Source: Parabacteroides timonensis (lineage in GTDB: Bacteria; Bacteroidota; Bacteroidia; Bacteroidales; Tannerellaceae). From it: a stretch of DNA of 64,000 nt. Both the position numbers and the translations under genes were made by a program. The stretch lies in the NCBI RefSeq assembly GCF_900128505.1, contig NZ_LT669941.1, forward strand, positions 1,041,526 through 1,105,525. Direction: 5' to 3'. Below the pieces are notes generated by a model that made no database searches, was not told where the DNA came from, and saw only the letters and a program-made list of their open reading frames with translations. Positions 15,819-25,647 of this stretch are shown one piece after another. Position 1 is the stretch's first letter. Every line of letters starts with the position of its first letter.

Positions 15819-18311
15819 ATGAATAAATGTACCTACTTTCTCTCTGCAATGCTTTTCTCCGCCTTTACCTTACAGGCGGCAGAGGATATAAAAGTAATGC
15901 AGTTCCTGCACGCCGGTCCTATCCCGGTGAACAAACCGATCATGGCCGACAGCTTGAATGTGAACGGTAAACCTTTTGAGATAAAGAATCTGCTCAAATC
16001 GACTGTACCCTTCGACCGAGCTTTGTCGAATGCAACTGTTCTGGATGCCGATACAGCCGGAATAATCCGTTTCAAAGCTCCGGAAAAGGGATATGCACTT
16101 CACCTTTTCTCGTTCTATCTAAACAGTGACCGGTACACAAAAGGGACACTGGAAGTTTCCGGTCCCGGTTCGTTCGACGTATATGTAAACAACAAGCCGG
16201 TAAGTGCCACTTCCGAGTTAACGATGGAACCCCACCGGTACGAAGTAGTGATCAAATACCTGACAGCAGAAAACGACACCTGTCCTCCTACCTTAAAAGC
16301 GATCTATAAAAGCGGTGAAAAGGCCGAAGTCATCGCATCCCTCAACCCGGAGAAACGTTATACTTCGCGCGACGTCCTGGAAGGAACAAACTTCCGTGGA
16401 GCCAGCGTTTCACCCAACGGTAAATATGTATTGGTCAAATACTATACCCGCCTGGAAGGTGGCAAAAGTGAATCTTTCGCCCAATTGCGCGATGCTTCAA
16501 CCGGACGTATCCTCTTGCAGGATAAAGGATTTATAATGGAAGCCAGCTGGATGCCGACAAGCAATAAGATGTATTTCACACGTACAGCCTCAACAGGAAA
16601 AGAGCTGGTTGCCGTCGATCCCGCCACTATGCAGGAAGAAATACTGGCAAACAATCTGCCGGAAGGTAGTTTCAGCTTCACACCTGACGAAAAAAGCCTC
16701 CTTTTCACCATACAGGAAGAAGGCCCGAAGGATGGTCCCGACATGCTCCGTATCCTCGAACCCAACGACCGTCTGCCGGGTTTTCGCAACCGTTACTTTA
16801 TCTGGCGGTACGACCTGCAGTCCGGTTTGTACGAACAGCTGACATTCGGGCACAACAGCACTTACATCAACGACATAAGTCCGGATAGCCGTTACCTGCT
16901 GTTCAGTACCAGCGAACAGGATTACACCTCTTTGCCTTTCTCCAGCAATTCCCTTTATAAACTCGACTTACAGACAATGGCGGTCGACACTATTTGGGAA
17001 AAGGCCAAATACGTAAATGGCGGTTCTTTCTCTCCCGACGGGAAACAATTATTGGTCAGTGGTTCGGGAAATGCTTTCGGTGGAATCGGATTAAATATTA
17101 AGGAAGGACAAATATCAAATACATACGACGGACAGTTATTCCTCTATGATCCGGTCACCCGGAAAGCGACAGCCCTGACCAAAGACTTCGATCCGAACGT
17201 AACAAGTGCCGTCTGGAACAAATATGACGGTCAGATCTATATGCTGACGGAAGATCAGGATTACCTACGTATTTATACCTGCAATCCTTCAAACGGAAAA
17301 ATCAAGCAACTGAATACTTCTGAGGATGTGGTCTATAACTATTCATTAGCGGAAATGGCCCCAGTCATGTACTATTACGGACAAAGCGTTTCCAACGCCA
17401 ATAGACTGTATGCCTTTGATTTAAAAAACGGGAAGAGCCGCCTGATCTATGACCTGTCTGCCGAAAAGCTGAAAGACATCAAGCTGGGAGAAGTACACGA
17501 CTGGAACTTCACCTCTGCCGAAGGTTCAACTATCCAGGGACGGTATTACCTGCCACCGAACTTCGATCCGTCAAAGAAATATCCGATGATCGTTTACTAT
17601 TACGGTGGAACATCCCCGACAAACCGTGCTTTAGAGTTCAGCTACTCCATGCACATGTACGCAGCATTAGGGTACGTTGTCTACACGCTTAATCCGAGCG
17701 GGACAACCGGTTTCGGACAAGAATTTGCCGCCCGCCACGTTAATGCCTGGGGAAAAGTAACAGCCGAAGAAATTATCCGCGGTACGGAATTATTCTGTAA
17801 AGAACATTCCTTCGTAAATCCGAAAAAGATTGGTTGCGCAGGAGCCAGTTACGGTGGTTTTATGACACAATATCTGCAAACACGTACCGATCTGTTTGCG
17901 GCAGCAGTTAGCCATGCCGGTATCAGTGCCCTGAGTAGTTACTGGGGAGAAGGTTATTGGGGATATGGCTATTGCTCGGTTGCCAATACAGGGACTTATC
18001 CGTGGAATAATCCGGAGTTCTTTACCAAACAGAGTCCGTTGTTCAATGCCGATAAGATAAAGACCCCGCTCCTGCTGCTTCATGGTAATGCGGACACCAA
18101 TGTCCCTATCGGTGAAAGTATTCAGATGTTCCTGGCATTAAAAATGCTTGGTAAAACAGTCGAATTTATCCAGGTAGACGGTGAAAACCACGGAGTTGTC
18201 GACTATAAGAAACGTCTTGAATGGCAGAATACGATCTTCAGTTGGTTCGCCAAATGGTTGAAGGATGAACCGGAATGGTGGGATGCGATGTATCCGGAAA
18301 GAAATTTATAA
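15819..18311 (+). CDS. S9-family serine peptidase (DPP IV / prolyl oligopeptidase type)
   Basis: 830 residues with a signal peptide (about 1-20, ending LQAAE). A propeller-like middle (about 170-560) with PD40-type repeats (SFTPDEKSLLFTI, GSFSPDGKQLLVSG) precedes an alpha/beta-hydrolase domain. The catalytic Ser is at about residue 677 in G-A-S-Y-G-G-F, Asp in HGNADTNVPIG and His in GENHGVVD. Family members trim dipeptides or cleave peptides in the periplasm. It is likely in one transcript with ispE and the methyltransferase and ends in a terminator. Confidence 0.92.
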   Translation: MNKCTYFLSAMLFSAFTLQAAEDIKVMQFLHAGPIPVNKPIMADSLNVNGKPFEIKNLLKSTVPFDRALSNATVLDADTAGIIRFKAPEKGYALHLFSFYLNSDRYTKGTLEVSGPGSFDVYVNNKPVSATSELTMEPHRYEVVIKYLTAENDTCPPTLKAIYKSGEKAEVIASLNPEKRYTSRDVLEGTNFRGASVSPNGKYVLVKYYTRLEGGKSESFAQLRDASTGRILLQDKGFIMEASWMPTSNKMYFTRTASTGKELVAVDPATMQEEILANNLPEGSFSFTPDEKSLLFTIQEEGPKDGPDMLRILEPNDRLPGFRNRYFIWRYDLQSGLYEQLTFGHNSTYINDISPDSRYLLFSTSEQDYTSLPFSSNSLYKLDLQTMAVDTIWEKAKYVNGGSFSPDGKQLLVSGSGNAFGGIGLNIKEGQISNTYDGQLFLYDPVTRKATALTKDFDPNVTSAVWNKYDGQIYMLTEDQDYLRIYTCNPSNGKIKQLNTSEDVVYNYSLAEMAPVMYYYGQSVSNANRLYAFDLKNGKSRLIYDLSAEKLKDIKLGEVHDWNFTSAEGSTIQGRYYLPPNFDPSKKYPMIVYYYGGTSPTNRALEFSYSMHMYAALGYVVYTLNPSGTTGFGQEFAARHVNAWGKVTAEEIIRGTELFCKEHSFVNPKKIGCAGASYGGFMTQYLQTRTDLFAAAVSHAGISALSSYWGEGYWGYGYCSVANTGTYPWNNPEFFTKQSPLFNADKIKTPLLLLHGNADTNVPIGESIQMFLALKMLGKTVEFIQVDGENHGVVDYKKRLEWQNTIFSWFAKWLKDEPEWWDAMYPERNL

Positions 18312-18324
18312 TAGATAAAACACC

Positions 18325-18376
18325 ATATACGAAGAAAGGGAGTGCCGGTAGACCGGTCACTCCTTTCTTCGTATAT
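18325..18376. terminator. Terminator between the S9 peptidase and mdh
   Basis: Long hairpin with arms ATATACGAAGAAAGGGAGTG (18325-18344) and its near-complement (one-base bulge) ending at 18376, with an inner CCGGT/ACCGG extension. It serves the two convergent genes. Confidence 0.8.
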
Positions 18377-18392
18377 AATATTAAGAAACTGC

Positions 18393-19394
18393 TTATTTAA
18401 TATGCGGATTTAATGTATGCCACAAATGAATTTCAGGGATAATACCCATACCGATCACTTCGTCACGTAATTTACTCAGGTGTACATAACTTTCCGCCAG
18501 TTCTGCATTTTCTTTCGGCGTACCTTCTACTTCTTTATAAAAAATACCGTCTTTGGTAATTTCTGTTTCCATAGCCATCATGATATGATCGAATTTACCG
18601 GTATGCACATAAGTTCCGGCAGGCCAACGGAAGGATTCACCACCCATAGCGGCACGGATCATTTCGATTGACAGGTAAGACGGACTCTGGAAAGAAGAAC
18701 GGCCACGAAGTTCGATGATACGTTTTCCACCTTGTATCACTTTTACCTTCAGGTCTTCCCACTGTTCGTCAGTCAGTTCGGGAGTTCCGATCAGATCCAG
18801 TAACGGTTTGCCATCGACAGTTGCAGTAGATGCAAAAACAGCCATTTGTTCGCCATGTCCTCCATAGGTACGACATCCTTTCACCAGGTTTTGACGGATA
18901 CCGAAATGTTGTGCCAGTGCTGTTTGCAGACGTGTACTGTCCAAAGCAGCCAACGTACTTACCTGTGAAGGTTTCAGGCCGGAATATAACAAGGTAATCA
19001 ATCCGGTAATATCGGCCGGGTTAAAGATCACTACCACATGCTTTACATCCGGGCAATAAGAGCGTATATCTTTACCGAACTGGGCTGCAATTTCGGCATT
19101 ACCTTTCAGCAAATCTTCGCGGGTCATACCTGCTTTACGGGCTGCACCGCCGGATGAAACGACATATTTAGCACCTCTTAATGCCTCGCTGATATCAGAA
19201 GTGTAAGTAATATTGGCATATTCAAATCCGGATTGAAACATTTCTTCCGCTACACCTTCCAGGGCCGGAGCAAAAGGATCATAAAGACAAATATTAGAGG
19301 TTAACCCCATCATTAAAGCTGTTTGGGCCATGTTAGAACCGATCATACCTGCTGCACCTACAATGGTTAGCTTTTCGTCTGTTAATGCTTTCAT
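18393..19394 (-). CDS. mdh: Malate dehydrogenase
   Basis: 333 residues. The Rossmann glycine motif TIVGAAGMIGSNMAQTAL is at about residues 9-26; the substrate loop Arg and NAD site lie in SGGAARKAGMTREDLLKGN, and FNPADITG and LDSTRLQTAL follow. The active-site His is in CRTYGGHGEQM. It interconverts malate and oxaloacetate in the cytoplasm. It is transcribed alone from its own promoter. Confidence 0.93.
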   Translation of the reverse strand: MKALTDEKLTIVGAAGMIGSNMAQTALMMGLTSNICLYDPFAPALEGVAEEMFQSGFEYANITYTSDISEALRGAKYVVSSGGAARKAGMTREDLLKGNAEIAAQFGKDIRSYCPDVKHVVVIFNPADITGLITLLYSGLKPSQVSTLAALDSTRLQTALAQHFGIRQNLVKGCRTYGGHGEQMAVFASTATVDGKPLLDLIGTPELTDEQWEDLKVKVIQGGKRIIELRGRSSFQSPSYLSIEMIRAAMGGESFRWPAGTYVHTGKFDHIMMAMETEITKDGIFYKEVEGTPKENAELAESYVHLSKLRDEVIGMGIIPEIHLWHTLNPHIK

Positions 19395-19485
19395 ACTGTA
19401 TTGTTTTTAATAATTGTGTTTGTCAGGATAACACATATCTTATTGATAATGTTTGCTGTTTCACTTATATTTTTCTTTTCGGTTA

Positions 19486-19493
19486 CAAAGGTA
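19486..19493 (-). promoter_or_regulatory. Putative -7 box of mdh
   Basis: TACCTTTG on the minus strand, about 92 bp upstream of the mdh start, giving a leader of roughly 85 nt. Confidence 0.5.
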
Positions 19494-19563
19494 AAGGATC
19501 CTTTTTTTATATACCAATCATTAAATTCTATCCCCTATAAGCTAAAGTTATACCCCAAATGTC

Positions 19564-19571
19564 TACCTTTG
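19564..19571 (+). promoter_or_regulatory. -7 box unusually close to the ygiQ start
   Basis: TACCTTTG ends only 4 bp before the ATG at 19576. Because transcription in this phylum starts about 5-8 bp after the box, the message would begin at or next to the start codon. Confidence 0.5.
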
Positions 19572-19575
19572 CAAC

Positions 19576-21390
19576 ATGAAAACTTTCAGACCTGACGCCT
19601 GGTTGCCTACAACTAAAAAAGAAGTTGAAGCACGTGGATGGGATTATATAGATGTAATTCTTTTTAGTGGGGATGCTTACGTAGATCATCCCTCGTTTGG
19701 TGCTGCCGTTATCGGACGTACACTCGAGGCTATGGGGCTTCGTGTCGCGATCGTACCGCAGCCGGACTGGCGTGGAGATTATCGGGATTTCAAAAAGCTG
19801 GGAGTTCCACGTCTCTTCTTCGGTGTATCCCCCGGTGCGATGGATTCGATGATTAATCATTACACAGCCAACAAACGGTTACGTAGCGACGATGCATACA
19901 CACCGGATCGCCGAGCAGGTATGCGACCGGATTACCCAAGCATAGTCTATACCAAAATATTAAAAGAACTCTATCCTGATATACCTGTCGTACTCGGTGG
20001 TATCGAGGCCTCTTTACGCCGGTTGACACATTACGATTACTGGCAGGACAAGCTTCGACCCGGTATCCTGGTAGATAGCCCGGCCGATCTATTGATTTAC
20101 GGAATGGGAGAATTACCGATGAACGAATTGGTTACGCGCTTACAGGCCGGAGAACCGTTCTACGAACTGAAAGATATTCGTCAGACTGCTTACCTGACTG
20201 ATAAAGAAGAGAAAAAGCCCGATGACATCGTACTTTTCTCACATGAGGAATGTTTGTCCGACAAACTGAAACAGGCCAAAAACTTCCGGCATATCGAAGA
20301 AGAATCAAATAAATATAATGCATCCCGTATCCTCCAGCAGGTGGGGAAACAGACAATTGTCGTCAACCCTCCTTTCCCTCCCATGACGGAAACAGAAGTG
20401 GATGCCTCATTCGATTTGCCTTATACCCGCCTGCCACATCCTAAATACAAAGGGAAAACGATACCGGCATTCGAGATGATCAAATTCTCCGTAAATATGC
20501 ACCGGGGATGTTTTGGGGGCTGTGCCTTCTGTACGATCTCTGCACATCAGGGAAAGTTTATTGCTTCCCGAAGTAAAGAGTCTATCCTGAAAGAAGTAAA
20601 AGCAATTACAGAAATGCCCGATTTCAAAGGTAACCTGAGCGACCTGGGAGGTCCTTCGGCTAATATGTACAAGATGAAAGGCAAGGATCAGAGTATCTGT
20701 GCCAAATGCAAAAAGCCGTCCTGTATCTCACCTGTTATATGCAAAAACCTGAATGCAGACCATACTCCGCTACTGGATATCTACAAGGCTGTTGACCGGC
20801 TGCCCGGTATCAAACGATCGTTTATCGGCAGTGGAGTACGCTACGACCTTCTTTTGCATCGTTATGACGATGAAATCGTGAATAAGTCAGCACAAAGTTA
20901 CACGGAAGAGTTGATCGCCCGGCACGTATCCGGACGTCTGAAGGTAGCTCCCGAACATACGGAAGATAACGTACTGAAAATGATGCGTAAGCCGTCTTTC
21001 GAACAATTCGGACAATTCAAGAAGATATTCGATCGCGTCAATAAACAATACGGACTCAACCAACAGTTAATACCGTATTTTATTTCCAGCCATCCGGGAT
21101 GTACGGATATAGACATGGCCAATCTGGCTATCGAAACAAAAAAGCTGCATTTCCAACTGGAACAGGTACAGGACTTCACTCCTACACCTATGACACTGGC
21201 TACGGAAATGTATTACACCGGTTATCATCCCTATACCCTGGAGAAAGTATATACTGCACGTACCAAGGAGCAGAAACTGGCACAACGGCAATTCTTTTTC
21301 TGGTATAAACCGGAATTCCGCCGGCAAATAACCTTGGCATTACAGAAGATGGGAAAGAAAGATTTACTTAACAAATTATTCGGAAGGTAG
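19576..21390 (+). CDS. YgiQ-family radical SAM protein
   Basis: 604 residues. The radical-SAM cluster motif is C-x3-C-x2-C in HRGCFGGCAFCTI (about residues 312-324). The N-terminus (DAWLPTTKKEVEARGWD) and PSIVYTKILKELYPDIPVVLGGIEASLRR are typical of YgiQ (UPF0313) proteins, which have a B12-binding-like N-terminal domain. A second cysteine group, CAKCKKPSC, lies near residue 378. The reaction is unknown. A -7 box only 4 bp upstream suggests a leaderless message. An oddly perfect terminator follows. Confidence 0.92.
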   Translation: MKTFRPDAWLPTTKKEVEARGWDYIDVILFSGDAYVDHPSFGAAVIGRTLEAMGLRVAIVPQPDWRGDYRDFKKLGVPRLFFGVSPGAMDSMINHYTANKRLRSDDAYTPDRRAGMRPDYPSIVYTKILKELYPDIPVVLGGIEASLRRLTHYDYWQDKLRPGILVDSPADLLIYGMGELPMNELVTRLQAGEPFYELKDIRQTAYLTDKEEKKPDDIVLFSHEECLSDKLKQAKNFRHIEEESNKYNASRILQQVGKQTIVVNPPFPPMTETEVDASFDLPYTRLPHPKYKGKTIPAFEMIKFSVNMHRGCFGGCAFCTISAHQGKFIASRSKESILKEVKAITEMPDFKGNLSDLGGPSANMYKMKGKDQSICAKCKKPSCISPVICKNLNADHTPLLDIYKAVDRLPGIKRSFIGSGVRYDLLLHRYDDEIVNKSAQSYTEELIARHVSGRLKVAPEHTEDNVLKMMRKPSFEQFGQFKKIFDRVNKQYGLNQQLIPYFISSHPGCTDIDMANLAIETKKLHFQLEQVQDFTPTPMTLATEMYYTGYHPYTLEKVYTARTKEQKLAQRQFFFWYKPEFRRQITLALQKMGKKDLLNKLFGR

Positions 21391-21444
21391 TACCCTAAAT
21401 AAAATAAGGGTCTTTTGAAATGTTAAGACCAGACTTTTAAAAAC

Positions 21445-21482
21445 AAAATAAGGGACTTTTGAATTCAAAAGTCCCTTATTTT
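21445..21482. terminator. Perfect-palindrome terminator, ygiQ / ridA
   Basis: A 38-bp perfect palindrome (arms of 19, centre GAATTC) ending in a T run on either strand. A degraded partial copy of the left arm (AAAATAAGGGTCTTTTGAA) sits at about 21401-21419. Confidence 0.88.
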
Positions 21483-21496
21483 TTCAACTATGATTA

Positions 21497-21877
21497 TCAA
21501 GCCTTTACAGCAATCACTTCAATCTCTACCAAACCATTCTTCGGCAATGTTTTTACGGCTACGGCAGAGCGAGCCGGGAAAGTTCCTTCAAACTGTGAAG
21601 CATATACTTCATTCATTGCTACGAAATCGCCCATATCGGCAAGGAATACGGTTGTTTTCACCACATCGTCGATATCGTATCCTGCTTCTGTCAGGATAGC
21701 CTTAACGTTCTTGAAAGCCTGTGCTGTCTGTTCCTTCACAGCACCTTCCACGAAGTTGCCTGTTGCCGGATCGATACCCAGCTGGCCGGAAGCAAATAAC
21801 ATATTTCCTACTTGTACTGCCTGGCTGTAAGGGCCTATTGCGGCAGGTGCATTTGTTGTTGCAATAACTTTTTTCAT
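21497..21877 (-). CDS. ridA: RidA-family reactive intermediate deaminase
   Basis: 126 residues, the family length. PAAIGPYSQAVQVGNMLFASGQ and the C-terminal ARSAVAVKTLPKNGLVEIEVIAV with the Arg (about residue 105) that binds the substrate carboxylate are diagnostic. It hydrolyses reactive enamine/imine products of PLP enzymes in the cytoplasm. It follows rlmB by 12 bp on the same strand. Confidence 0.93.
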   Translation of the reverse strand: MKKVIATTNAPAAIGPYSQAVQVGNMLFASGQLGIDPATGNFVEGAVKEQTAQAFKNVKAILTEAGYDIDDVVKTTVFLADMGDFVAMNEVYASQFEGTFPARSAVAVKTLPKNGLVEIEVIAVKA

Positions 21878-21889
21878 TGTGTTTATCTA

Positions 21890-22645
21890 TTAGTTGTTTT
21901 GTTCTTCATTCATACGCTGACGCACTACCTCATAAATAAGGATAGAACTTGCCACCGACACGTTGAGTGAACCGATCGTCCCGAACTGAGGAATCTTCAC
22001 CATGCTGTCGCAGATACGCAGGTTATCCATCGAAACACCTGTATCTTCCGCTCCCATTACGATAGCAACGGGACCCTCATATTTGATAGCTGTATAGTTC
22101 TCGTATGCTTTCTCGCTAGCAGCATATACTTTCACTCCGCTTGCCTGCAGGAAACGGATCGCTTCCGAAATGCTTTTCTCTTTACAAACGGGTAATACAT
22201 GCAGGGCTCCGGCAGATGTCTTGATCGCATCAGCATTGACAGTGACGCTTCCTTTTGCCGGAATAACAATAGCATCGACTCCTGCACATTCGCAAGTACG
22301 GGCTATCGCTCCGAAATTGCGGACATCGGTAACGCCGTCCAAAAGTACGATGAAAGGGCTTTTTCCCTGCTCATAAACAAAAGGTATAATATCTTCCAGA
22401 CGCTGATAAGTCACAGCCGGAATAAAAGCGATCACTCCCTGGTGATTTTTCCGGGTCAAACGATCGAGACGCTCTGCCGGTACACGTTGAACAGGAATCT
22501 CACGTCCTTTCAGTACTTCAAACAGTTCACGGGACAACTCCCCCTGCAACTCGCGCTTTATAAGAATTTTATCTATTTCCTTATCGGCCTGGATAGCCTC
22601 TATCACGGCACGTATGCCGAATACCATTTCGTTCTCTTTCATCAA
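21890..22645 (-). CDS. rlmB: 23S rRNA (guanosine-2'-O)-methyltransferase, RlmB/TrmH type
   Basis: 251 residues. The short N-terminal substrate-binding domain begins FGIRAVIEAI. The SPOUT domain shows motif 1 (DGVTDVRNFGAIART), motif 2 (IVMGAEDTGVS) and motif 3 (IGSLNVSVASSILIYEV). It methylates a ribose in 23S rRNA, by analogy G2251. The annotated start could be either of the two adjacent methionines. It is upstream of ridA. Confidence 0.9.
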   Translation of the reverse strand: MMKENEMVFGIRAVIEAIQADKEIDKILIKRELQGELSRELFEVLKGREIPVQRVPAERLDRLTRKNHQGVIAFIPAVTYQRLEDIIPFVYEQGKSPFIVLLDGVTDVRNFGAIARTCECAGVDAIVIPAKGSVTVNADAIKTSAGALHVLPVCKEKSISEAIRFLQASGVKVYAASEKAYENYTAIKYEGPVAIVMGAEDTGVSMDNLRICDSMVKIPQFGTIGSLNVSVASSILIYEVVRQRMNEEQNN

Positions 22646-22697
22646 ATATATATTAACTGTATTCTTTCAATTGAATGCGAATGCAAATATACAAACA

Positions 22698-23123
22698 TTA
22701 TTTACTGTTTTGCCGTTCCTTCACGCCTTGAATAAGAAATAATATTCCGGTTATGATAAGGGCTGAAGAAAGGCCCGTATAAAAAACAGAAATAAAGGAG
22801 TCAGGCAATAAACGGGAATGACGGATTCCTACACCGAAAGTGATCATAAAAATCATCACAATCCAACCTTTGACATCAAAGAAAGAGAAAGGACAATTTT
22901 TTTCTCCCTTTCGGGCAATACGTTCGCTATGCTTCCTGAATAGACGTAGAAACACAAAATTAAGGAACAACAAAAATACGATAACTGCTTCTCCCACCTT
23001 AAGCACCGAGTAATGGGCATCATGCATCCATGTAAGAATTCCGATCCGTAGAATATTAATTCCGGCTATGATCCATACACAACCGGCTATTAATAATAAT
23101 ATGTGCTTATTGACTCTGAACAT
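22698..23123 (-). CDS. Small inner-membrane protein of unknown function
   Basis: 141 residues with four hydrophobic segments (about 7-27, 42-62, 87-105 and 115-133). The first contains LLLIAGCVWIIAGINILRIG. The internal loop is basic (RLFRKHSERIARKGEK). I do not recognise the family. It lies just downstream of the basic exported protein on the same strand (20-bp gap). Confidence 0.75.
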   Translation of the reverse strand: MFRVNKHILLLIAGCVWIIAGINILRIGILTWMHDAHYSVLKVGEAVIVFLLFLNFVFLRLFRKHSERIARKGEKNCPFSFFDVKGWIVMIFMITFGVGIRHSRLLPDSFISVFYTGLSSALIITGILFLIQGVKERQNSK

Positions 23124-23143
23124 CCGTCTACTTTTACCGACTT

Positions 23144-23905
23144 TCAGCTTCTGCGATACACTTCAGAACGCTTACTTTCCTGTCGTTTGTTATCTTTCTT
23201 TTCTTTTTCCTTACGGTTTTTGTCACGATCTTTCCTGTTGTCGGAATTTTTATCCTTATTATACCGGTCGTTCTTCGGTCTGGAAGGTCTGTCGTAATGC
23301 TGGTTATGATCGGGACGGTTATTTTTATCCGGACGCCATTGACCGTTGTTATGGTTAGGACGGTCGGGACGATGTTCGGGATGACCGGGGCGATCATATT
23401 TACCCGGGTACCATTTACCATCATCAAAACGTCCATTCCATCGTCCGTTAGTATATTCCCACTGGTTATGCCAGTAATGATCCTCATAACGCCAGCAAAC
23501 ATTCGACGGGCGATATTCCGGATAATGAGGGTTGTTATACCAACCCTGATAATCATGAATACGCTGCGGACGTTCGCGAACGAAACGAACATACAGGCGG
23601 AACTGTGAAGGAGAAAGAACGCGTTGCAACTTACGGTCGCGTTCCATACGCAGATTGAATATTTTCTTGGCAGACTGATCCCAGTAACGGTAATGTTTAC
23701 GGGCCTCTTTCTCTATCTTCTGACCGTATTTATGAACGATATTGTGATAATCGGCAGCTTGTCGTCCATTCAGACGCATGGCCTGTTCCATCCAAAGGCA
23801 ACTCTGGCAATGTGGTTCATTCCAACCAAAACTGATCCAAAACTGAGCTCGTCCCGGCAAACTACACAACAAAATCAACAAACATATAAAGCTAATCCGT
23901 TTCAT
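23144..23905 (-). CDS. Exported protein with a highly charged Arg/Lys/Asp/Asn-rich tail
   Basis: 253 residues with a clear signal peptide (about 1-20, SLPGRA-QF). Residues 30-110 are helical and charged, with C-x-x-C near the start (HCQSCLW). From about 150 onward the sequence is low complexity, rich in Arg, Pro, Asn, Asp and Lys (RPDRPNHNNGQ, KDRDKNRKEKEKKD). This resembles Bacteroidota envelope proteins that bind polymers, but no function is assigned. The basic tail on an exported protein is unusual. Confidence 0.75.
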   Translation of the reverse strand: MKRISFICLLILLCSLPGRAQFWISFGWNEPHCQSCLWMEQAMRLNGRQAADYHNIVHKYGQKIEKEARKHYRYWDQSAKKIFNLRMERDRKLQRVLSPSQFRLYVRFVRERPQRIHDYQGWYNNPHYPEYRPSNVCWRYEDHYWHNQWEYTNGRWNGRFDDGKWYPGKYDRPGHPEHRPDRPNHNNGQWRPDKNNRPDHNQHYDRPSRPKNDRYNKDKNSDNRKDRDKNRKEKEKKDNKRQESKRSEVYRRS

Positions 23906-23973
23906 GACTTTTAGTTTTTAGTTAGTAATTACTACTATGACCAATTCCGGATGAAATGGTTTAACAGGCAAAA

Positions 23974-25638
23974 TCACCGTTTCACCTTCAATAACTCTTT
24001 CGCATTGGCAATCGAAGCCCCTGTCAGGGAGGCACCGCTCAACATACGAGCCACTTCCTTTATGCGCTCATCTTTGTTCAGTTTCTTGATACGGGTAATC
24101 GTACGTTCTGTCGTATCTTCCTTATAGACAAAGAAATGCTCTTTACCTTTTGCTGCGATCTGTGGTAGATGCGTAATGGTGATCACCTGCATTTTTGCAC
24201 CCAGTTCCTGCATAATATCCCCCATTTTATCGGCAATATCCCCGGAAACTCCTGTATCCACTTCATCAAAAATAATTGCAGGAAGGGCAGTAAAACCGGC
24301 AATCATTGCCTTTATGCATAACATCAGGCGGGAAATCTCACCACCGGATGCCGTTTGTGCCACCGGTTGCAGTTCACCGCTCTTATTGGCAGAGAAGAGA
24401 AAGCGGATATCGTCCATTCCATCGCTTTCAGGTTCGGGACGGGAAACGAAATCGACGGCAAACTGTACATTAGGCATTCCCAACGGAATGACCATCTCCA
24501 CCAATTGGGAGGCGATCGCACGGGAGGCAATCTTACGCTGCTCGCTCAATACGGCAGCCTGTTGAAGCAGTTCCTGGTGAGAAATATCCAACTGTCCCTT
24601 TATCGCTTCGATCTGTTCATCGAACGAATCGATATCACGTAGTTGCTCTGTATATTTATCCTGTATGGCAATCAGTTCCTCTACGGTAGAAACACGATGT
24701 TTCTGCTCCAACGTATAAAGCGTATTCAGACGTTCGTTCACCCAGTCCAGGCGTTCAGGGCTGAACTCCACATCTTCTTTCAGGACATCGGTTTCGGAAG
24801 CCAGATCATTCAGGTCGATATAAGCCGACCGCAAACGTTCGGCAATCTCTTTCGCTTTAGGATAATAACGTTCCAAAGAGTCGGCAGTAGAAAGCGCCTC
24901 TTTTATCAAGCGGACACTCCCCTGTTCCTCACCATTCAGTAACTCGGTTATCTTATATAATGAACCTTTGATATCTTCAGCATGCGACAATGTTTCCAAC
25001 TCCTGTTCCAGTTCTTCTTGTTCACCGGCAACCAAACGAGCCTCCGTCAGTTGCTCCAGCTGGAAACGAATATAATCTTCTTCCTGTCGGTTCTGATCGG
25101 CTTTCTCCGTCACCTCCCTCAATTCCCTTTTCAGAGACTGGTAACGCTGGTACTCCTTACGATACAGGATCAACAGAATCTCGTTCTCCGCCATTACATC
25201 GATCACTTTCAACTGAAAACGATTATCGCCCAACAACAAGTTCTGATGCTGCGAGTGGATATCGATCAGACGGCTGCCTAACTCCTTCATCACATTCAGA
25301 GAAACAGGCGAGTCATTTACGAAGGCGCGCGATTTACCGGAAGCAAATAATTCCCGGCGAAGAATACATATCTCCGGATCATACTCCAGATCATTTGTAT
25401 GGAAAAACTCTTCCAACTGGTATTTGGAAACATCAAAAGTCGCCTCGATCACACATTTGTCGGAGCCATTCTTTATGCTCTTTCCATCTGCACGCTGACC
25501 GAGAACCAATGATAATGCCCCTAAAATAATAGACTTTCCGGCTCCCGTTTCACCAGTTATCACCGAAAAGCCGTTATCGAACTGAATATCCAGACTATCT
25601 ATTAAGACAAAATTCTGTATAAATAAAGATTTCAGCAT
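23974..25638 (-). CDS. recN: DNA repair protein RecN
   Basis: 554 residues. It is an SMC-like ATPase with Walker A GETGAGKSIILGA (about residues 29-41), a central coiled coil (about 150-370), the signature SGGEISRLMLCIKA and Walker B ALPAIIFDEVDTGVSG. It tethers and processes DNA ends during double-strand break repair. It is downstream of the DUF4835 and coaBC genes in a long leftward cluster. Confidence 0.96.
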   Translation of the reverse strand: MLKSLFIQNFVLIDSLDIQFDNGFSVITGETGAGKSIILGALSLVLGQRADGKSIKNGSDKCVIEATFDVSKYQLEEFFHTNDLEYDPEICILRRELFASGKSRAFVNDSPVSLNVMKELGSRLIDIHSQHQNLLLGDNRFQLKVIDVMAENEILLILYRKEYQRYQSLKRELREVTEKADQNRQEEDYIRFQLEQLTEARLVAGEQEELEQELETLSHAEDIKGSLYKITELLNGEEQGSVRLIKEALSTADSLERYYPKAKEIAERLRSAYIDLNDLASETDVLKEDVEFSPERLDWVNERLNTLYTLEQKHRVSTVEELIAIQDKYTEQLRDIDSFDEQIEAIKGQLDISHQELLQQAAVLSEQRKIASRAIASQLVEMVIPLGMPNVQFAVDFVSRPEPESDGMDDIRFLFSANKSGELQPVAQTASGGEISRLMLCIKAMIAGFTALPAIIFDEVDTGVSGDIADKMGDIMQELGAKMQVITITHLPQIAAKGKEHFFVYKEDTTERTITRIKKLNKDERIKEVARMLSGASLTGASIANAKELLKVKR

Positions 25639-25647
25639 AGTTCATTT

